A stretch of DNA of 64,000 nt, from assembly GCF_001426245.1 (NCBI RefSeq), contig NZ_LMCM01000008.1:1-64000 (forward strand). The letters are read 5' to 3'. This stretch comes from Phycicoccus sp. Root101 (GTDB lineage Bacteria > Actinomycetota > Actinomycetes > Actinomycetales > Dermatophilaceae). The translations under genes and the position numbers were made by a program. The notes under the pieces were generated by a model. That model saw only the letters and a list, made by a program, of their open reading frames with translations, had not been told where the DNA came from and made no database searches. Shown here piece by piece: positions 51,589 through 61,069 of the stretch (its first letter is position 1; each line of letters opens with the position of its first letter).

Positions 51589-52346
51589 ACCCCGTCGCCC
51601 AGGCCGCCGTACTTGTTGCGTTCCCGGTCACTGCGGCCGTCGCAGGCTCCGTTACTGCGGTGCTGCGCCGCCCCGGGCCGCGCCTGTCCAGCGGCATCCA
51701 ACACTTCGCGGCGGGGGTCGTCATGGCGGCTCTCGTCGGAGAGGTACTCCCAGGGCTCCGGGAAGAGGGGAACCTGCCCTGGGCCGTGGTCGGGTTCGCC
51801 TCGGGTGTCGCAGTCCTGCTCGCCCTGAGTGCATACAGTCGAAACCGCGAGAAGGCCCGGGCTTCTCACCAAGCTGCGTTGGGGGCAGCCGCGCGTTCCG
51901 CCGCAATGACGGTGCCTATGGCACTGCTGGCAACGGTGGCTATCGACCTGCTGCTGGACGGGGTACTGGTCGGGCTGGGAGCAACCCTGGGCGCGACACA
52001 GGGCCTCATCCTTACGATCGCGTTGACCATCGAGATCTTGTTCCTGGGCCTGTCCTTGGCCGCTGAACTCGTGGATTCCGGTCTGACCCGGACCCGGGCC
52101 GCGGTCACCTGCTCGGCAGTGGGGCTGTCGACAGCAGTCGGGGCCGTTGGCGGGGCTGCGCTGCTCAGCGGCGCCAGCAGGCCGGTGTTGGCGGCCGTTT
52201 TGGCATTCGGCGCAGCCGCGTTGCTGTATCTCGCCGTCGAGGAACTACTCGTCGAGGCGCACGAGGAGGAGGAGACGAGTCTGCTCGCCGCCATGTTCTT
52301 CCTCGGCTTCCTCATCATCTATGTCCTTGGCGAAATCGCTCAGTGA
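51585..52346 (+). CDS. ZIP-family-like membrane protein lacking canonical metal ligands
   Basis: 253 residues from ATG at 51585 (AAGGAGAGG upstream). Eight helices in ZIP arrangement. The helix IV motif that is usually HxxxDG reads AIDLLLDGVLVG, and helix V reads LTIEILFLGLS without the usual histidine. The two key positions therefore have Asp or Ile in place of His. It may move a different ion or act in regulation. The C-terminal half has an acidic cytoplasmic loop (VEAHEEEET). Confidence 0.75.
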   Translation: MNPVAQAAVLVAFPVTAAVAGSVTAVLRRPGPRLSSGIQHFAAGVVMAALVGEVLPGLREEGNLPWAVVGFASGVAVLLALSAYSRNREKARASHQAALGAAARSAAMTVPMALLATVAIDLLLDGVLVGLGATLGATQGLILTIALTIEILFLGLSLAAELVDSGLTRTRAAVTCSAVGLSTAVGAVGGAALLSGASRPVLAAVLAFGAAALLYLAVEELLVEAHEEEETSLLAAMFFLGFLIIYVLGEIAQ

Positions 52347-52439
52347 ACTCCTCCGGTTTAGTGGGGGCTTGCTCCTGTCGGCTCGGTGACTTCCGTGGTC
52401 GGTGTTCTGACGGTAGAGCGGGGGTTAGTACTCGACCGA

Positions 52440-52731
52440 TGGATTTCACTTGGACTCACTTTGAGGTTCACGTTCGCCCGCCATAGCTCGCGAACTATCC
52501 GTTTCAGCTGAGCGATTCGCGCCTTGTCCTCGGTCGTGACACCGGGCTGCTTCCTGGCGTAGACCCGAGCCGCTTGGCCCCCTCCGAAGCATGTTTCCGT
52601 TAATCCCGAGCTGCTCAACCCACGCGTCGAGGTGGGCCATTGATGCTGGCCCACCAGGGGCCTCGACTAGGTCCATCACCAACTGGATTGAACGCTTACG
52701 ACTCGTCCGGATACTTCCTCGGTGCTGCCAT
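52440..52731 (-). pseudogene. IS3-family OrfA remnant (frameshifted)
   Basis: From ATG at 52731 the minus strand reads MAAPRKYPDES then stops. Shifting frame gives KRSIQLVMDLVEAPGGPAS and EQLGINGNMLRRG; shifting again gives QAARVYARKQPGVTTEDKAR then LKRIVRELWRAN. In order these make up a nearly whole IS3 OrfA with at least two frameshifts, ending where the usual LKSASAFFAAE would begin. No OrfB is present. It shares its start and upstream end with the IS3 copy at the left edge of the window. Confidence 0.85.
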
Positions 52732-52826
52732 GACTTCACCCGTTTCGCGGGTTGGCAGCCTGCATCAACCCTAGGCGGTTCGGTCGAAGGCTTGAGACTC
52801 CTCACCATGTTCGGACTCGGCGCGAC

Positions 52827-53324
52827 CTACCAGAGCTTCCACAGCACCCGGCCGACGATGGCTTGCCGGGAGATGGCTCCGAACGCGCGCGAGTCAATCG
52901 ATCCGGCCCGGGCATCCCCAAGAACGAATACGCGACCTGGCGGCACCCTCACCGGCCCGAAGTAGGTTCCGTCGACGGACTCCTGCGTGAGATACGCCTC
53001 GCTCACCGGGTCGCCGTTAAGAGTGAGCACCCCGTCTTCAATACCGACCTGGTCGCCACCGACACCTGCTACCCGCTTGATCATCAGGGACCCGGACCCG
53101 GGTGCACGGAACGCGACGACGTCGCCGTGCTCCAACGCTCGGGCCCTCAAACCAATCTTCACGATGAGCACCTCGTCCCCGCGCTCGTATGAGGGAGACA
53201 TGGATTGCGAAGTCACGCGCATGGGCTCGGCGACAAGAAAGGCGAGACACACTGAGACCAGCAGGAGGACCGGAAAGGCGGATGTCCACCGGCGCCGTCT
53301 CGGGTAGGCCTCGGTGGTTGTCAC
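52827..53324 (-). CDS. signal peptidase I (S26 family)
   Basis: 165 residues from ATG at 53324. One N-terminal helix (AFPVLLLVSVCLAFLVAEPM), then the catalytic serine in TSQSMSPSYERGD and catalytic lysine in LMIKRVAGVGGDQ, with the conserved GDARAGSIDSR box near the end. Short for an actinobacterial LepB but complete in motifs. It removes signal peptides of exported proteins; in this operon it sits behind a multicopper oxidase and a membrane protein, so those may be its clients. Confidence 0.88.
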   Translation of the reverse strand: MTTTEAYPRRRRWTSAFPVLLLVSVCLAFLVAEPMRVTSQSMSPSYERGDEVLIVKIGLRARALEHGDVVAFRAPGSGSLMIKRVAGVGGDQVGIEDGVLTLNGDPVSEAYLTQESVDGTYFGPVRVPPGRVFVLGDARAGSIDSRAFGAISRQAIVGRVLWKLW

Positions 53325-53884
53325 GTGAGCAGGCCAGCACCCCGGGCAACCAAGGCCATGACCCCCAGGGCGAGCATCACATTCGTCACGGCGCGGCGGG
53401 TCGGTCCGGGCAACGTGGCCACCAACGCAGCGACCAAGATCAACTCAGCCATGAGGCACACGAAGTCCAAGAGGCCAACTGGCTCAATGTGCGCCCCCGG
53501 CAGGATCGGAATTCCGTTGCCTACCCCGCCTACCACTGCCAGGTGCTCCCTCGCGTGACCTTCCGTCGGCAAGAACGTGAGGTCGATCGTGCGGGTTGCG
53601 ACATAAACCGCCACGACCACGAGGTTGGCCGCAACAGCCCACAATGTCGTACGGGGTGCCGGTGGCCATCCTCGAGCCAGGACGAGAGCCAACGCGAGCT
53701 GCCCCGCGGCCACGCTGACGAAGAATCCGCCGACGTACCAGGCCGCCTCCAGGTGCTCGGGAGCAACGAGCGCGTGGATCGTGCCGGCCAGCACTGCGCA
53801 CCCGGACGCGACCGCCCGGTGGGACCGGTCGGTTCGTGGCGTAGCCAACTCGGGCGCTCGGAGGTGAGCCGCGGTGTTGGTCAT
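53321..53884 (-). CDS. membrane protein of unknown function
   Basis: 187 residues from ATG at 53884, stop overlapping the signal peptidase start (ATGA). About five membrane helices; histidines in GTIHALVAPEHLEAAWY and GHAREHLAVVGG could bind a metal. The pattern (H near the start, APEHxxEAWxxG) occurs in uncharacterised actinobacterial membrane proteins near copper genes. It starts 9 bases after the oxidase stop. Confidence 0.75.
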   Translation of the reverse strand: MTNTAAHLRAPELATPRTDRSHRAVASGCAVLAGTIHALVAPEHLEAAWYVGGFFVSVAAGQLALALVLARGWPPAPRTTLWAVAANLVVVAVYVATRTIDLTFLPTEGHAREHLAVVGGVGNGIPILPGAHIEPVGLLDFVCLMAELILVAALVATLPGPTRRAVTNVMLALGVMALVARGAGLLT

Positions 53885-53892
53885 GGCGACTC

Positions 53893-55470
53893 CTAGAGGT
53901 CCCCTTCAGGCAGCCACTTGGCCAGGTTGCTCAGGGGGTCATGTGCTGGTGTCACGTCGTCACGGATCTCGAACTGGGACATCATGTCGTGATCCTCATG
54001 CACGAGGTTGTGGCAGTGGATCATGTACTTGCCGCGGCCTCCGTCGAACTTGATGAGGAGGCGCACCGATTCGTTCTCGCCTAGGAACACCACGTCCTTG
54101 GCGCCGAGCTCGTGCGGCAGCGGTGGGCGTCCGTTGCGGCTGAGGATTCTGAAGTCGATGAAGTGGATGTGCGCCGGGTGGTGCCAGCCACCGGAAGGGT
54201 TGCGCAGTTCCCAGATCTCCACATCGTCGATCCTGGGGTTCGCCAACACCTTCATGAAGCGACTTCGGACAACGTCTTCCCAGGTCGTGCCGTTGATGGT
54301 CCATTGGCCATTTGCGCGAACGAAGTTCATGGTTCGGGTCTGGACGGCGTCGCTCTCCTTCAGCAACATCGTGGCCTGGTTCGGGTTCAGGCTCGACGGC
54401 ACGGAGTTGTCCGCCTCGCTGAAGGAGTCATCCACGACCTCGAATGCCATGATCTTGTTGGTGTTCGTGAAGTTGATGTTGTTCTTCGGACTCGTGTTGC
54501 GTAGCACGACGCGGCGGCCGGGTTGGTACTTCGCGAAGTCGATCACGACCTCGTAGCGTTCAGCTACGCCGTGTCGGAAGCTCTTCACATACTGGGGCGT
54601 CGGCATGAGGCCGGCGTCAGTCGCGATCACTGCCATCGAGTCGCCGCTGTCGAGCGACCAGTTGTAGGACCGGGAGGGGGACGCGTTCAGGATCCTGAAA
54701 CGGTACTTGCGTCGCTTCACCTTCATGACGGGCCACGGCCTGCCGTTCACGAGGATCACGTCCCCGTAGAAGCCCGAGTTGTCGTTGGTGCTGAACAGCA
54801 GCGAACCGTCGCTGTTGAACATCTTGTCGCTGACGATCAGGGGCACGTCGAACTCCCCGTGCGGGATTGGCAGGCTGCGATCGAGTGCATCCGACAACTG
54901 GTACTGCCCCGCCAGCCCCATGAACACGTTCTCCGCCGTGTGGTGGACACCGTGGTCGTGGTACCACAGGGTCCTGGCCGGTTGATAGTTCGGGTACTGG
55001 TAGTCCTTGTATTGGCCAGGGTTGGTGATGTCACTCGCGTAGCCGTCGAACTCCGGCAGCGACGCCGACCCGTGCAGGTGCACGGAGGTCCAGGGGGTGT
55101 AGTTCAGCACGGGGTGAACCGAAGGGAGGTTGTTGATCTGCCTGACGACTGTCCGACGCCCCTGAGCAACCTGAAACGTCGGCCCGGGGACCACCCCGTT
55201 GTAGCCCCACATCTGCGTTTGCAGGCCCGGGATCACCTCAACGGTGGTGGGCTCCATCGAGACCCGGTAATAGTCGGTCGTCGCATCCGACCGGACCGGT
55301 TGGATCACCGGCGGAATGCTGAAGGGAGTGGTGAACGGAGGGGGCAGCCTGCTCTCTGCGATGCGGGATGCCAGCACCGTTGCAGCACCGACGGACCGTT
55401 CCAGGGGCAAGGCAACGGCAGCCGCACCCAACACCGACATCTTCAGCAGGTCCTTGCGAGAAAGTTCCAC
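53893..55470 (-). CDS. multicopper oxidase, CotA/bilirubin-oxidase-like
   Basis: 525 residues from GTG at 55470 (GAGGAC upstream). N-terminal signal-like helix (LSVLGAAAVALP) without a clear twin arginine (SRKDLLK). Four copper motifs: SVHLHGS, WYHDHGVHHTAE, HPAHIHFIDF and MIHCHNLVHEDHDMM, so type 1, 2 and 3 sites are complete. Such enzymes oxidise Cu(I) or organic substrates outside the cell. It leads a three-gene operon with the membrane protein and signal peptidase I. Confidence 0.9.
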   Translation of the reverse strand: MELSRKDLLKMSVLGAAAVALPLERSVGAATVLASRIAESRLPPPFTTPFSIPPVIQPVRSDATTDYYRVSMEPTTVEVIPGLQTQMWGYNGVVPGPTFQVAQGRRTVVRQINNLPSVHPVLNYTPWTSVHLHGSASLPEFDGYASDITNPGQYKDYQYPNYQPARTLWYHDHGVHHTAENVFMGLAGQYQLSDALDRSLPIPHGEFDVPLIVSDKMFNSDGSLLFSTNDNSGFYGDVILVNGRPWPVMKVKRRKYRFRILNASPSRSYNWSLDSGDSMAVIATDAGLMPTPQYVKSFRHGVAERYEVVIDFAKYQPGRRVVLRNTSPKNNINFTNTNKIMAFEVVDDSFSEADNSVPSSLNPNQATMLLKESDAVQTRTMNFVRANGQWTINGTTWEDVVRSRFMKVLANPRIDDVEIWELRNPSGGWHHPAHIHFIDFRILSRNGRPPLPHELGAKDVVFLGENESVRLLIKFDGGRGKYMIHCHNLVHEDHDMMSQFEIRDDVTPAHDPLSNLAKWLPEGDL

Positions 55471-55573
55471 GGCTGTCCTCTCGACAGCTCAAGGATCCAG
55501 TCGCCACCTTTGGAAAAACTTCGGGCAAAATCCTTGCTGATGCCCAGTCGGCGCCTTCGCGCCGTCGTCCGGG

Positions 55574-55807
55574 CTAGGGGCGCGGCGACCACTCGTCCTC
55601 GGACTCCGACTCGCCCGGATCGTCTTGGAGGTGAACGGTGGATATTAACCCGATGAAGGCGAAGACCGTCAGGCTCGCGATCAGAGGTAAAACAGGGTGA
55701 CTGGTCACAGACCATGCCGCCCACAAGGATATCCAGACGAGCGCGAACAACGAACAAATCAGCGCAGAACGTCGAATCGCAGGCCCTCTCCGCACTCCTC
55801 CAAGCAC
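55574..55807 (-). CDS. small two-helix membrane protein
   Basis: 77 residues from GTG at 55807; GTG at 55795 is an alternative but sits too close to the GGAGGA. Two helices (ALICSLFALVWISLWAAW and LIASLTVFAFIGLISTV) and an acidic tail (DDPGESESEDEW). Upstream of the oxidase gene on the same strand but 100 bp apart. No family recognised. Confidence 0.45.
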   Translation of the reverse strand: MLGGVRRGPAIRRSALICSLFALVWISLWAAWSVTSHPVLPLIASLTVFAFIGLISTVHLQDDPGESESEDEWSPRP

Positions 55808-56006
55808 GTCTCTGACGTTACACCGCGGAGCCTGCCATGAGTTCGGTTGACTTCAGACGGGACGAGCGACTTAGGAAGTCGTCGATCTGTCAGAGGAGTC
55901 CCCCCGGGGTTCGAGTGGGGCGTTGTCGCGGTCGCCGGTTGCTGACCCGACAGTCCTCGAGGTCGGAGTCGACTCGGGCATCTCGGAGGAGTCGGTACGC
56001 CCAAGA

Positions 56007-56801
56007 ATGACGCCTTGGCGGCAAGCCGCGCGAAATCTCCTCCCGTTCAGGCAAGGTCACGAAGTCAGACCGACGCAGGCAAGCCGACTGATAGTACGGT
56101 GGGAAGTGTCAAAACGAGTCTGGCAACAGCGACGTTCGAGCCGGCGTGAAACCCGGTCGGCGGCAAACCCGACTCGCGCGCTCTCGCCGTCGGCCGTGCG
56201 ACGGAGTCGCCAGATCGTCGTGGCAGTTATTGGCACCCTTGCCTTGGGCTTGGTCGCTTTTGGCCTGTCAGTCTCGCCGGTGAATGAACCTCAGGATGGC
56301 CGGAAGAGCACGGGTGGCTCTTCGACTCCCAGCCCGACCACCTCCATGCGCTTGAGCTCCCCGCCATCTAAGACCCCCGCCTCGACCCCTCCGGCAACAG
56401 CGGGCGGGGTCGTGGGGCCCCAGGCGGCCAGCCAGACACACCGGGCCGAAGTGCCTAACGGTTATCTCTCAGGAAACCTTGGGGTCCTGCCTCAGGTCAG
56501 TGACGGCAGGCAACTCGTGGTGGGTGCCGCTGAGATCGACGGTGCACCTGGTTGGCTGGCTGTACGCACGGACAAGAACGGAACACCGGACAGCCTCATC
56601 GGCTTGGTGGCTCGAGCCAACGAGCAGCACGATGACACGGTCATCGTGCCGCTGTCGCGGACCATCGGGACCGGAATCTACTGGGTGACGATGCACATCG
56701 ACGCTGGTGTCGTCGGGCGCTACGAGTACCCCGGACCCGACCGTCCGCTGGTCGCGGGCCCGACGACCCTGACCCGTCGCGTCTCCGTAACGGTGCCTTA
56801 A
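56007..56801 (+). CDS. membrane-anchored DUF7282-like protein
   Basis: 264 residues if ATG at 56007 is used; the frame opens at a TTG at 55923 and the start is uncertain (GGAGGAG at 55985 is too far). Basic N-terminus, one helix (IVVAVIGTLALGLVAFGLSV), a Ser/Pro/Thr linker, then a compact extracytoplasmic domain with GAPGWLAVRTDKNGTPDSL, IGTGIYWVTMHIDAGV and YEYPGPDRPLV. That order recalls DUF7282 (an H-D pair in a beta sandwich). Function unknown. It is a lone gene between copper operons. Confidence 0.6.
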   Translation: MTPWRQAARNLLPFRQGHEVRPTQASRLIVRWEVSKRVWQQRRSSRRETRSAANPTRALSPSAVRRSRQIVVAVIGTLALGLVAFGLSVSPVNEPQDGRKSTGGSSTPSPTTSMRLSSPPSKTPASTPPATAGGVVGPQAASQTHRAEVPNGYLSGNLGVLPQVSDGRQLVVGAAEIDGAPGWLAVRTDKNGTPDSLIGLVARANEQHDDTVIVPLSRTIGTGIYWVTMHIDAGVVGRYEYPGPDRPLVAGPTTLTRRVSVTVP

Positions 56802-56989
56802 GCGCGCCACTGGTTGCGCAGACTGGTGTTAGCGGCCATTCCCGATCATCCGTGCACCAACTCGTGCAACATCTCACCTCTCAAGCCTGCATCCAGGAGG
56901 CGCGAACGCGTCGTCATTGTCGCCCTCCGGTTCGGCCGGCTTCGCGTCGGCGGGGCGGCAAGTCCGACCGTCAGACCTGGTCACCGGGC

Positions 56990-57070
56990 TGGTGCCGGTG
57001 CTCGTCGTCGCGGTCGACGACGGTGATGTCCCACTCCCGCGCCGGGCAGCCTGCGCCGCAATTTGTTCAC
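56990..57070 (-). pseudogene. fragment of a sulfide:quinone oxidoreductase-like flavoprotein
   Basis: On the minus strand one frame reads NKLRRRLP and the next reads REWDITVVDRDDEHRHQPGD before a stop. Together they match the first Rossmann-strand region of SQR-type flavoproteins (LRRRLP...WxITVVDRDDxHxYQPG). A frameshift and the absence of the rest show it is a remnant. It directly follows the TauE/SafE fragment. Confidence 0.55.
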
Positions 57071-57072
57071 GT

Positions 57073-57231
57073 TCAGAGGAGCAACGAGGTGGTCGCGGGC
57101 GCCCTGAGGTCCTGATCCAGTAGGTACACCAGGGCGGGGACGGTCAGGATGGATCCGTCACCGCCCAGCGCGCCGAGTGCCAGGCCGATGAGGAGTCCAA
57201 GGGGCAGTACCAGGACGAGTTCGTCGTACTC
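57073..57231 (-). pseudogene. N-terminal fragment of a TauE/SafE-family exporter
   Basis: The minus strand reads EYDELVLVLPLGLLIGLALG, ALGGDGSILTVPALVYLL and DQDLRAPATTSLLL, then a stop. This is the first repeat of TauE/SafE (DUF81) permeases, where GGGGSxLxxPxL is conserved. No start codon or later helices remain. The break point at TTSLL abuts the SQR remnant, so one deletion probably fused the two genes. Confidence 0.65.
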
Positions 57232-57393
57232 GCTGACACATTCAGAACCCGGCCGTCGCCGCTCTCACCGCAGCGCGAGGCGCCGGTCGTTCACCTTCGG
57301 ATGAGGTCAGCTGCTCCTCCTGCCAGACGCGTTGACGCTGACCGGGCCAGGGCTCACGGCCTCACCAGTCCCTACGACAACGCGGATACCCGC

Positions 57394-59787
57394 CTACAGG
57401 CGACGACTCCGCAGCCGAAGCGCGTTGCTGATGACGCTGACCGATGACAGGGCCATTGCCGCCGCGGCGATCATCGGTGATAGCAGCAGTCCGAATGCCG
57501 GGTAGAGCAAGCCTGCGGCCAGCGGGATTCCGGCGGCGTTGTAGACGAACGCGAACACGAGGTTCTGGCGGATGTTGCCCATGGTGGCCTTGGACAGGGC
57601 GCGCGCGGCGATGATGCCGTTGAGGTCACCGCGCAGGAGGGTGACGCCGGCGCTCTCGATGGCTACGTCGGTCCCGGTGCTCATGGCGATGCCGACATCG
57701 GCCGCAGACAGGGCGGGTGCGTCGTTGACGCCGTCGCCGGCCATGGCCACGACCTTGCCCTCGGCGCGGAGTCTGGTGACGACGTCGGCCTTGTGGTCGG
57801 GCATGACTTCGGCCTCGACCCGGTCGATGCCCAAGGTGCGGGCGACGGCCTGAGCGGTCCTGGTGTTGTCGCCAGTGAGCATGACGACCTCGATGCCGTC
57901 CCGGCGCAGGGCGTCGAGGGCTGATGCGGTGGTGTCCTTCACAGGGTCGGCGATGGCCAGGACCGCGGCAAGGTCGCCGTCCACTGCGACGTAGACGGCG
58001 CTGGCGCCGTCGGTGCGCAACCGGTCCGCCTCCTCGTCCAACGCGTCCGTGGCAACGTCGTTGGCTGCCAGGAACGAGGCGGTGCCGACCAGGACGCGTC
58101 GTCCCTCGACGGTGCCGACCACGCCCTTGCCGGTGGGGGCGTCGAAGTCGGTCACGTCCGGGACGGTCAGGTCGGCGTCGCCCGCCGCGGCGACGATGGC
58201 TACCCCGAGCGGGTGCTGGGAGGGGCGTTCGACCGCGGCCGCGAGGCGAAGCACGTCGTTCTTGTCGAATCCAGCGGCGGGGCTGATGTGGGTCAGGGAC
58301 GGCTTGCCTTGGGTGAGGGTGCCGGTCTTGTCGACGACGAGGGTGTCGACCTTCTCGAGCAGCTCGAGCGCTTCGGCGTTCTTGATGAGCACGCCCAGCG
58401 ACGCACCGCGTCCGACGCCGACCATGATCGACACCGGCGTTGCCAGGCCGAGGGCGCAGGGGCAGGCGATGATGAGCACGCTGACGGCGATCACCAGTGC
58501 GTGTGCGAGGCGCGGGTCGGGGCCGATGGTGGCCCAGATGACGAACGCGACGACCGCGGCCAGGATGACGGCGGGCACGAACAGGGCTGAGACCTTGTCG
58601 GCGAGGCGCTGGATGGGTGCCCGGGAGCGCTGCGCGTCGGCGACCATCTGGACGATCCGGGCCAACATCGTGTCGGCGCCGACCTTGCCGGCGCGCACGA
58701 GCAGGGAACCGGTCTGGTTGACGGTGCCACCGATGACCGGGTCGCCGGCGGTCTTGGTGACGGGCATGGACTCGCCGGTCACCATCGACTCGTCCAACGT
58801 GGAGGACCCGTCGTGGACCTGTCCGTCGACGGGGACGGACTCCCCAGGCCGGACGCGCAGCAGGTCGCCGACGACGACCTGCTCCAGGGGTACGTCGGTC
58901 TCGGTGCCGGAGTCGTCGACGCGACGGGCGGTCTTCGGGGTCAGGTCGAGCAGGGCTCGTATGGCGCCCGAGGTGCTCTCGCGGGCGCGCAGCTCGAGGA
59001 CCTGGCCGAGCAGGACGAGGGCGGTGATGACGGCGGCCGCTTCGAAGTAGACCGCGACACCACCATCCATGCGGAACGACTCCGGGAACACCCCCGGCGC
59101 CACCGTGGCGACGACGCTGAACAACCAAGCGACGCCGGTGCCCATGGCGATGAGGGTGAACATGTTCAGCTTCATCGTGCGCACCGAGGTCCAGCCGCGG
59201 GTGAAGAACGGGGCACCTGCCCACAGAACCACCGGTGTCGCAAAGGCCAGCTGGGCCCAGTTCGACGCCGTCGTGGAGATGGCGTCGTGCAGGGCCGGGA
59301 CCAGGTCGCGGCCCATGCCCAGGATGAGGACCGGGATGCTCAGCGCGGTCGCGAGCTTGAACCGGCGGATCATGTCGGCAAGCTCCGGGTTGGGGCCACT
59401 GTCGGCGGTGACGGTCACTGGTTCGAGCGCCATACCGCAGATGGGGCACGTGCCGGGTCCGGGCCGGCGAATCTCGGGGTGCATCGGGCACGTCCACTCG
59501 GCCGCCGCCACGCCCCCACCGGAGTCGGCAGCGGCGGCGGCGTGAGCGGTGCGGTCGGCGTGGTGTTGGTGGGCCTCGGGTCCGCCGCCCTGGTAGGCGC
59601 TGGGGTTGGCGTCGAACTTCGCCCTGCACCCGGGCGAGCAGAAGTGATGGGTGCGCCCGTCGAGGTCGGTGCGGTGCTCGCTGGTGGCGGGGTCGACGTC
59701 CATGCCGCAGACGGGGTCCTTCACCGACGACACCCGCACGTCCCCCGGCAGGTCGGAGTGGTTCGCGTGGTCGTGGGTTGTGTCCAT
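57394..59787 (-). CDS. copA: Cu(I)-exporting P1B-type ATPase with YHS and heavy-metal-binding domains
   Basis: 797 residues from ATG at 59787. His-rich start ([11 protein letters not shown]), then a YHS domain (KDPVCGMDV ... HHFCSPGC), then a heavy-metal-binding zinc-ribbon-like segment ([20 protein letters not shown]). The pump has TGES, CPC ([13 protein letters not shown]), DKTGTLT, the ATP-binding HP (SQHPLG), GDGVNDAP, and the Cu(I) motifs of the last helices (YNAAGIPLA and [15 protein letters not shown]). No classical CxxC HMA domain is present. It exports Cu(I) from the cytoplasm. Confidence 0.93.
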   Translation of the reverse strand: MDTTHDHANHSDLPGDVRVSSVKDPVCGMDVDPATSEHRTDLDGRTHHFCSPGCRAKFDANPSAYQGGGPEAHQHHADRTAHAAAAADSGGGVAAAEWTCPMHPEIRRPGPGTCPICGMALEPVTVTADSGPNPELADMIRRFKLATALSIPVLILGMGRDLVPALHDAISTTASNWAQLAFATPVVLWAGAPFFTRGWTSVRTMKLNMFTLIAMGTGVAWLFSVVATVAPGVFPESFRMDGGVAVYFEAAAVITALVLLGQVLELRARESTSGAIRALLDLTPKTARRVDDSGTETDVPLEQVVVGDLLRVRPGESVPVDGQVHDGSSTLDESMVTGESMPVTKTAGDPVIGGTVNQTGSLLVRAGKVGADTMLARIVQMVADAQRSRAPIQRLADKVSALFVPAVILAAVVAFVIWATIGPDPRLAHALVIAVSVLIIACPCALGLATPVSIMVGVGRGASLGVLIKNAEALELLEKVDTLVVDKTGTLTQGKPSLTHISPAAGFDKNDVLRLAAAVERPSQHPLGVAIVAAAGDADLTVPDVTDFDAPTGKGVVGTVEGRRVLVGTASFLAANDVATDALDEEADRLRTDGASAVYVAVDGDLAAVLAIADPVKDTTASALDALRRDGIEVVMLTGDNTRTAQAVARTLGIDRVEAEVMPDHKADVVTRLRAEGKVVAMAGDGVNDAPALSAADVGIAMSTGTDVAIESAGVTLLRGDLNGIIAARALSKATMGNIRQNLVFAFVYNAAGIPLAAGLLYPAFGLLLSPMIAAAAMALSSVSVISNALRLRSRRL

Positions 59788-59795
59788 GTCCACCA

Positions 59796-59816
59796 AGATA
59801 CCCCTAGGGGGTATCT
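59796..59816. promoter_or_regulatory. CsoR-type G-tract palindrome in front of copA
   Basis: Arms AGATACCCC (59796-59804) and GGGGTATCT (59808-59816) form a perfect inverted repeat with a TAG spacer, 9 bases before the copA ATG. This is the shape of CsoR operators (TACCCC-n-GGGGTA). No csoR gene is in the window. Confidence 0.7.
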
Positions 59817-59860
59817 CGTCAAGAGGTGAAGGTCCTTGGGCGGCCCCGCCGCACGGCGGG

Positions 59861-61069
59861 TCAGGGGTGGTGGTGTCCGGATTCGGGGAGGGTGGCGGTG
59901 AAGGTGGCGCCGCGTCCGGGTCCGTTGCTGGTGGCGACGAGGGTGCCGCCGTGGGCGTCGATGATGGCGCGGCTGATGGTCAGTCCGATGCCGCTTCCGC
60001 CGCGGTGCTGGCGGGACGGGTCGGCACGGTAGAACCGTTCGAAGATGTGCGGCAGGTCGGCTTCGCTGATGCCGCTGCCTGTGTCGGTGACGACGAGCTC
60101 GACCGTGTGGTCCTGACCGCGGCGGGCGGTGAGGGTGACTGCTCCTGGGGCCCTTGTGTGGTGCAGGGCGTTGTCGAGCAGGTTCGTCAGGACCTGGCTG
60201 ATCCGGTCGGGGTCGACGTCGATGGTGGCCGGGGTGTTGACCTCGGTCCGCAGAGTGACACCAGCGGTGCAGTAGGCGTCCGAGGCAGCAGAGGCGGCGC
60301 CGCGCAGGAGGTCGGCCGCTGCCGTGGGCGTCGGTCGCAGGTCCAGGCGTCCTTCCTCGGCGCGGCTGACGGTGGTGATGTCGTTGGCCAGGCGGTGCAG
60401 GCGCCGGCTGTTGCCGCGCAGGACTGCCATGGTGGCTGCGTCGGTGGTGCGGACCCCGTCCTCGATGGCCTCGAGGTGGGCGTCGATGCTGGCCAGCGGG
60501 GTGCGCATCTCGTGGGCGAGGTCGGCCAGCAGCCGGGTGCGGGTCTGTTCGACGTGCCCGAGGCGGGTAGCGAGCTCGTTCACGGTGTCGGCGAGGTGGT
60601 CGAACTCCTGACCGAGGCCGACGGTCGGCACGCGAGTGTCGTAGTGGCCGTGGCTGATGCGGGTGGTGGACGCGGCGACGGCAGCGGTGGAGGTGCGCAG
60701 CCGTCGGCTGAACCACCACGTGACGACTAGGGCGATGAGGACGGCAGCGACCAGGCCGGTGGACAGCGCCACGACGAGCGAGTCACGGAAACCGCGCTCG
60801 ATGTGGTCGAGCTCGGCCGGGGTGTGGGTGCCGCCGGCCTCGATCATGTGCTGGTGGAAAATGCCGGGGCCGATGGCGATGGCGACGAGCCATGCGGTGC
60901 CTGCCCCGGCGACCAGGAGCAGCCCCTGGGCGAGCAGCAGGCGCGTCGACAGCCCCGCGGGACGCCGCCGTTCCCGCCCTGACGACGAAGGTGCCGGCGT
61001 TCCTGACGACGGCGTTGAGCGCGCTGGTTCGGGCGACGGCGGGGGCGTCGGCTGCGCCGAGGTGGTCAT
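59861..61069 (-). CDS. sensor histidine kinase (copy 2)
   Basis: 402 residues from ATG at 61069, overlapping the response regulator stop. Pro/Ser-rich cytoplasmic N-terminus, helices near 45-70 and 97-120, short outer loop with [13 protein letters not shown] and [14 protein letters not shown]-box [21 protein letters not shown]-box [11 protein letters not shown]-boxes DTGSGIS and GGSGIGLTI. Paralogous to the kinase at 50076, including the histidine pattern of the outer loop. Confidence 0.92.
   Translation of the reverse strand: MTTSAQPTPPPSPEPARSTPSSGTPAPSSSGRERRRPAGLSTRLLLAQGLLLVAGAGTAWLVAIAIGPGIFHQHMIEAGGTHTPAELDHIERGFRDSLVVALSTGLVAAVLIALVVTWWFSRRLRTSTAAVAASTTRISHGHYDTRVPTVGLGQEFDHLADTVNELATRLGHVEQTRTRLLADLAHEMRTPLASIDAHLEAIEDGVRTTDAATMAVLRGNSRRLHRLANDITTVSRAEEGRLDLRPTPTAAADLLRGAASAASDAYCTAGVTLRTEVNTPATIDVDPDRISQVLTNLLDNALHHTRAPGAVTLTARRGQDHTVELVVTDTGSGISEADLPHIFERFYRADPSRQHRGGSGIGLTISRAIIDAHGGTLVATSNGPGRGATFTATLPESGHHHP

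Noticed and set aside
57626-59629. Long second minus-strand frame inside copA
   Set aside because: Arg/Pro-rich out-of-frame translation of copA with no motifs.
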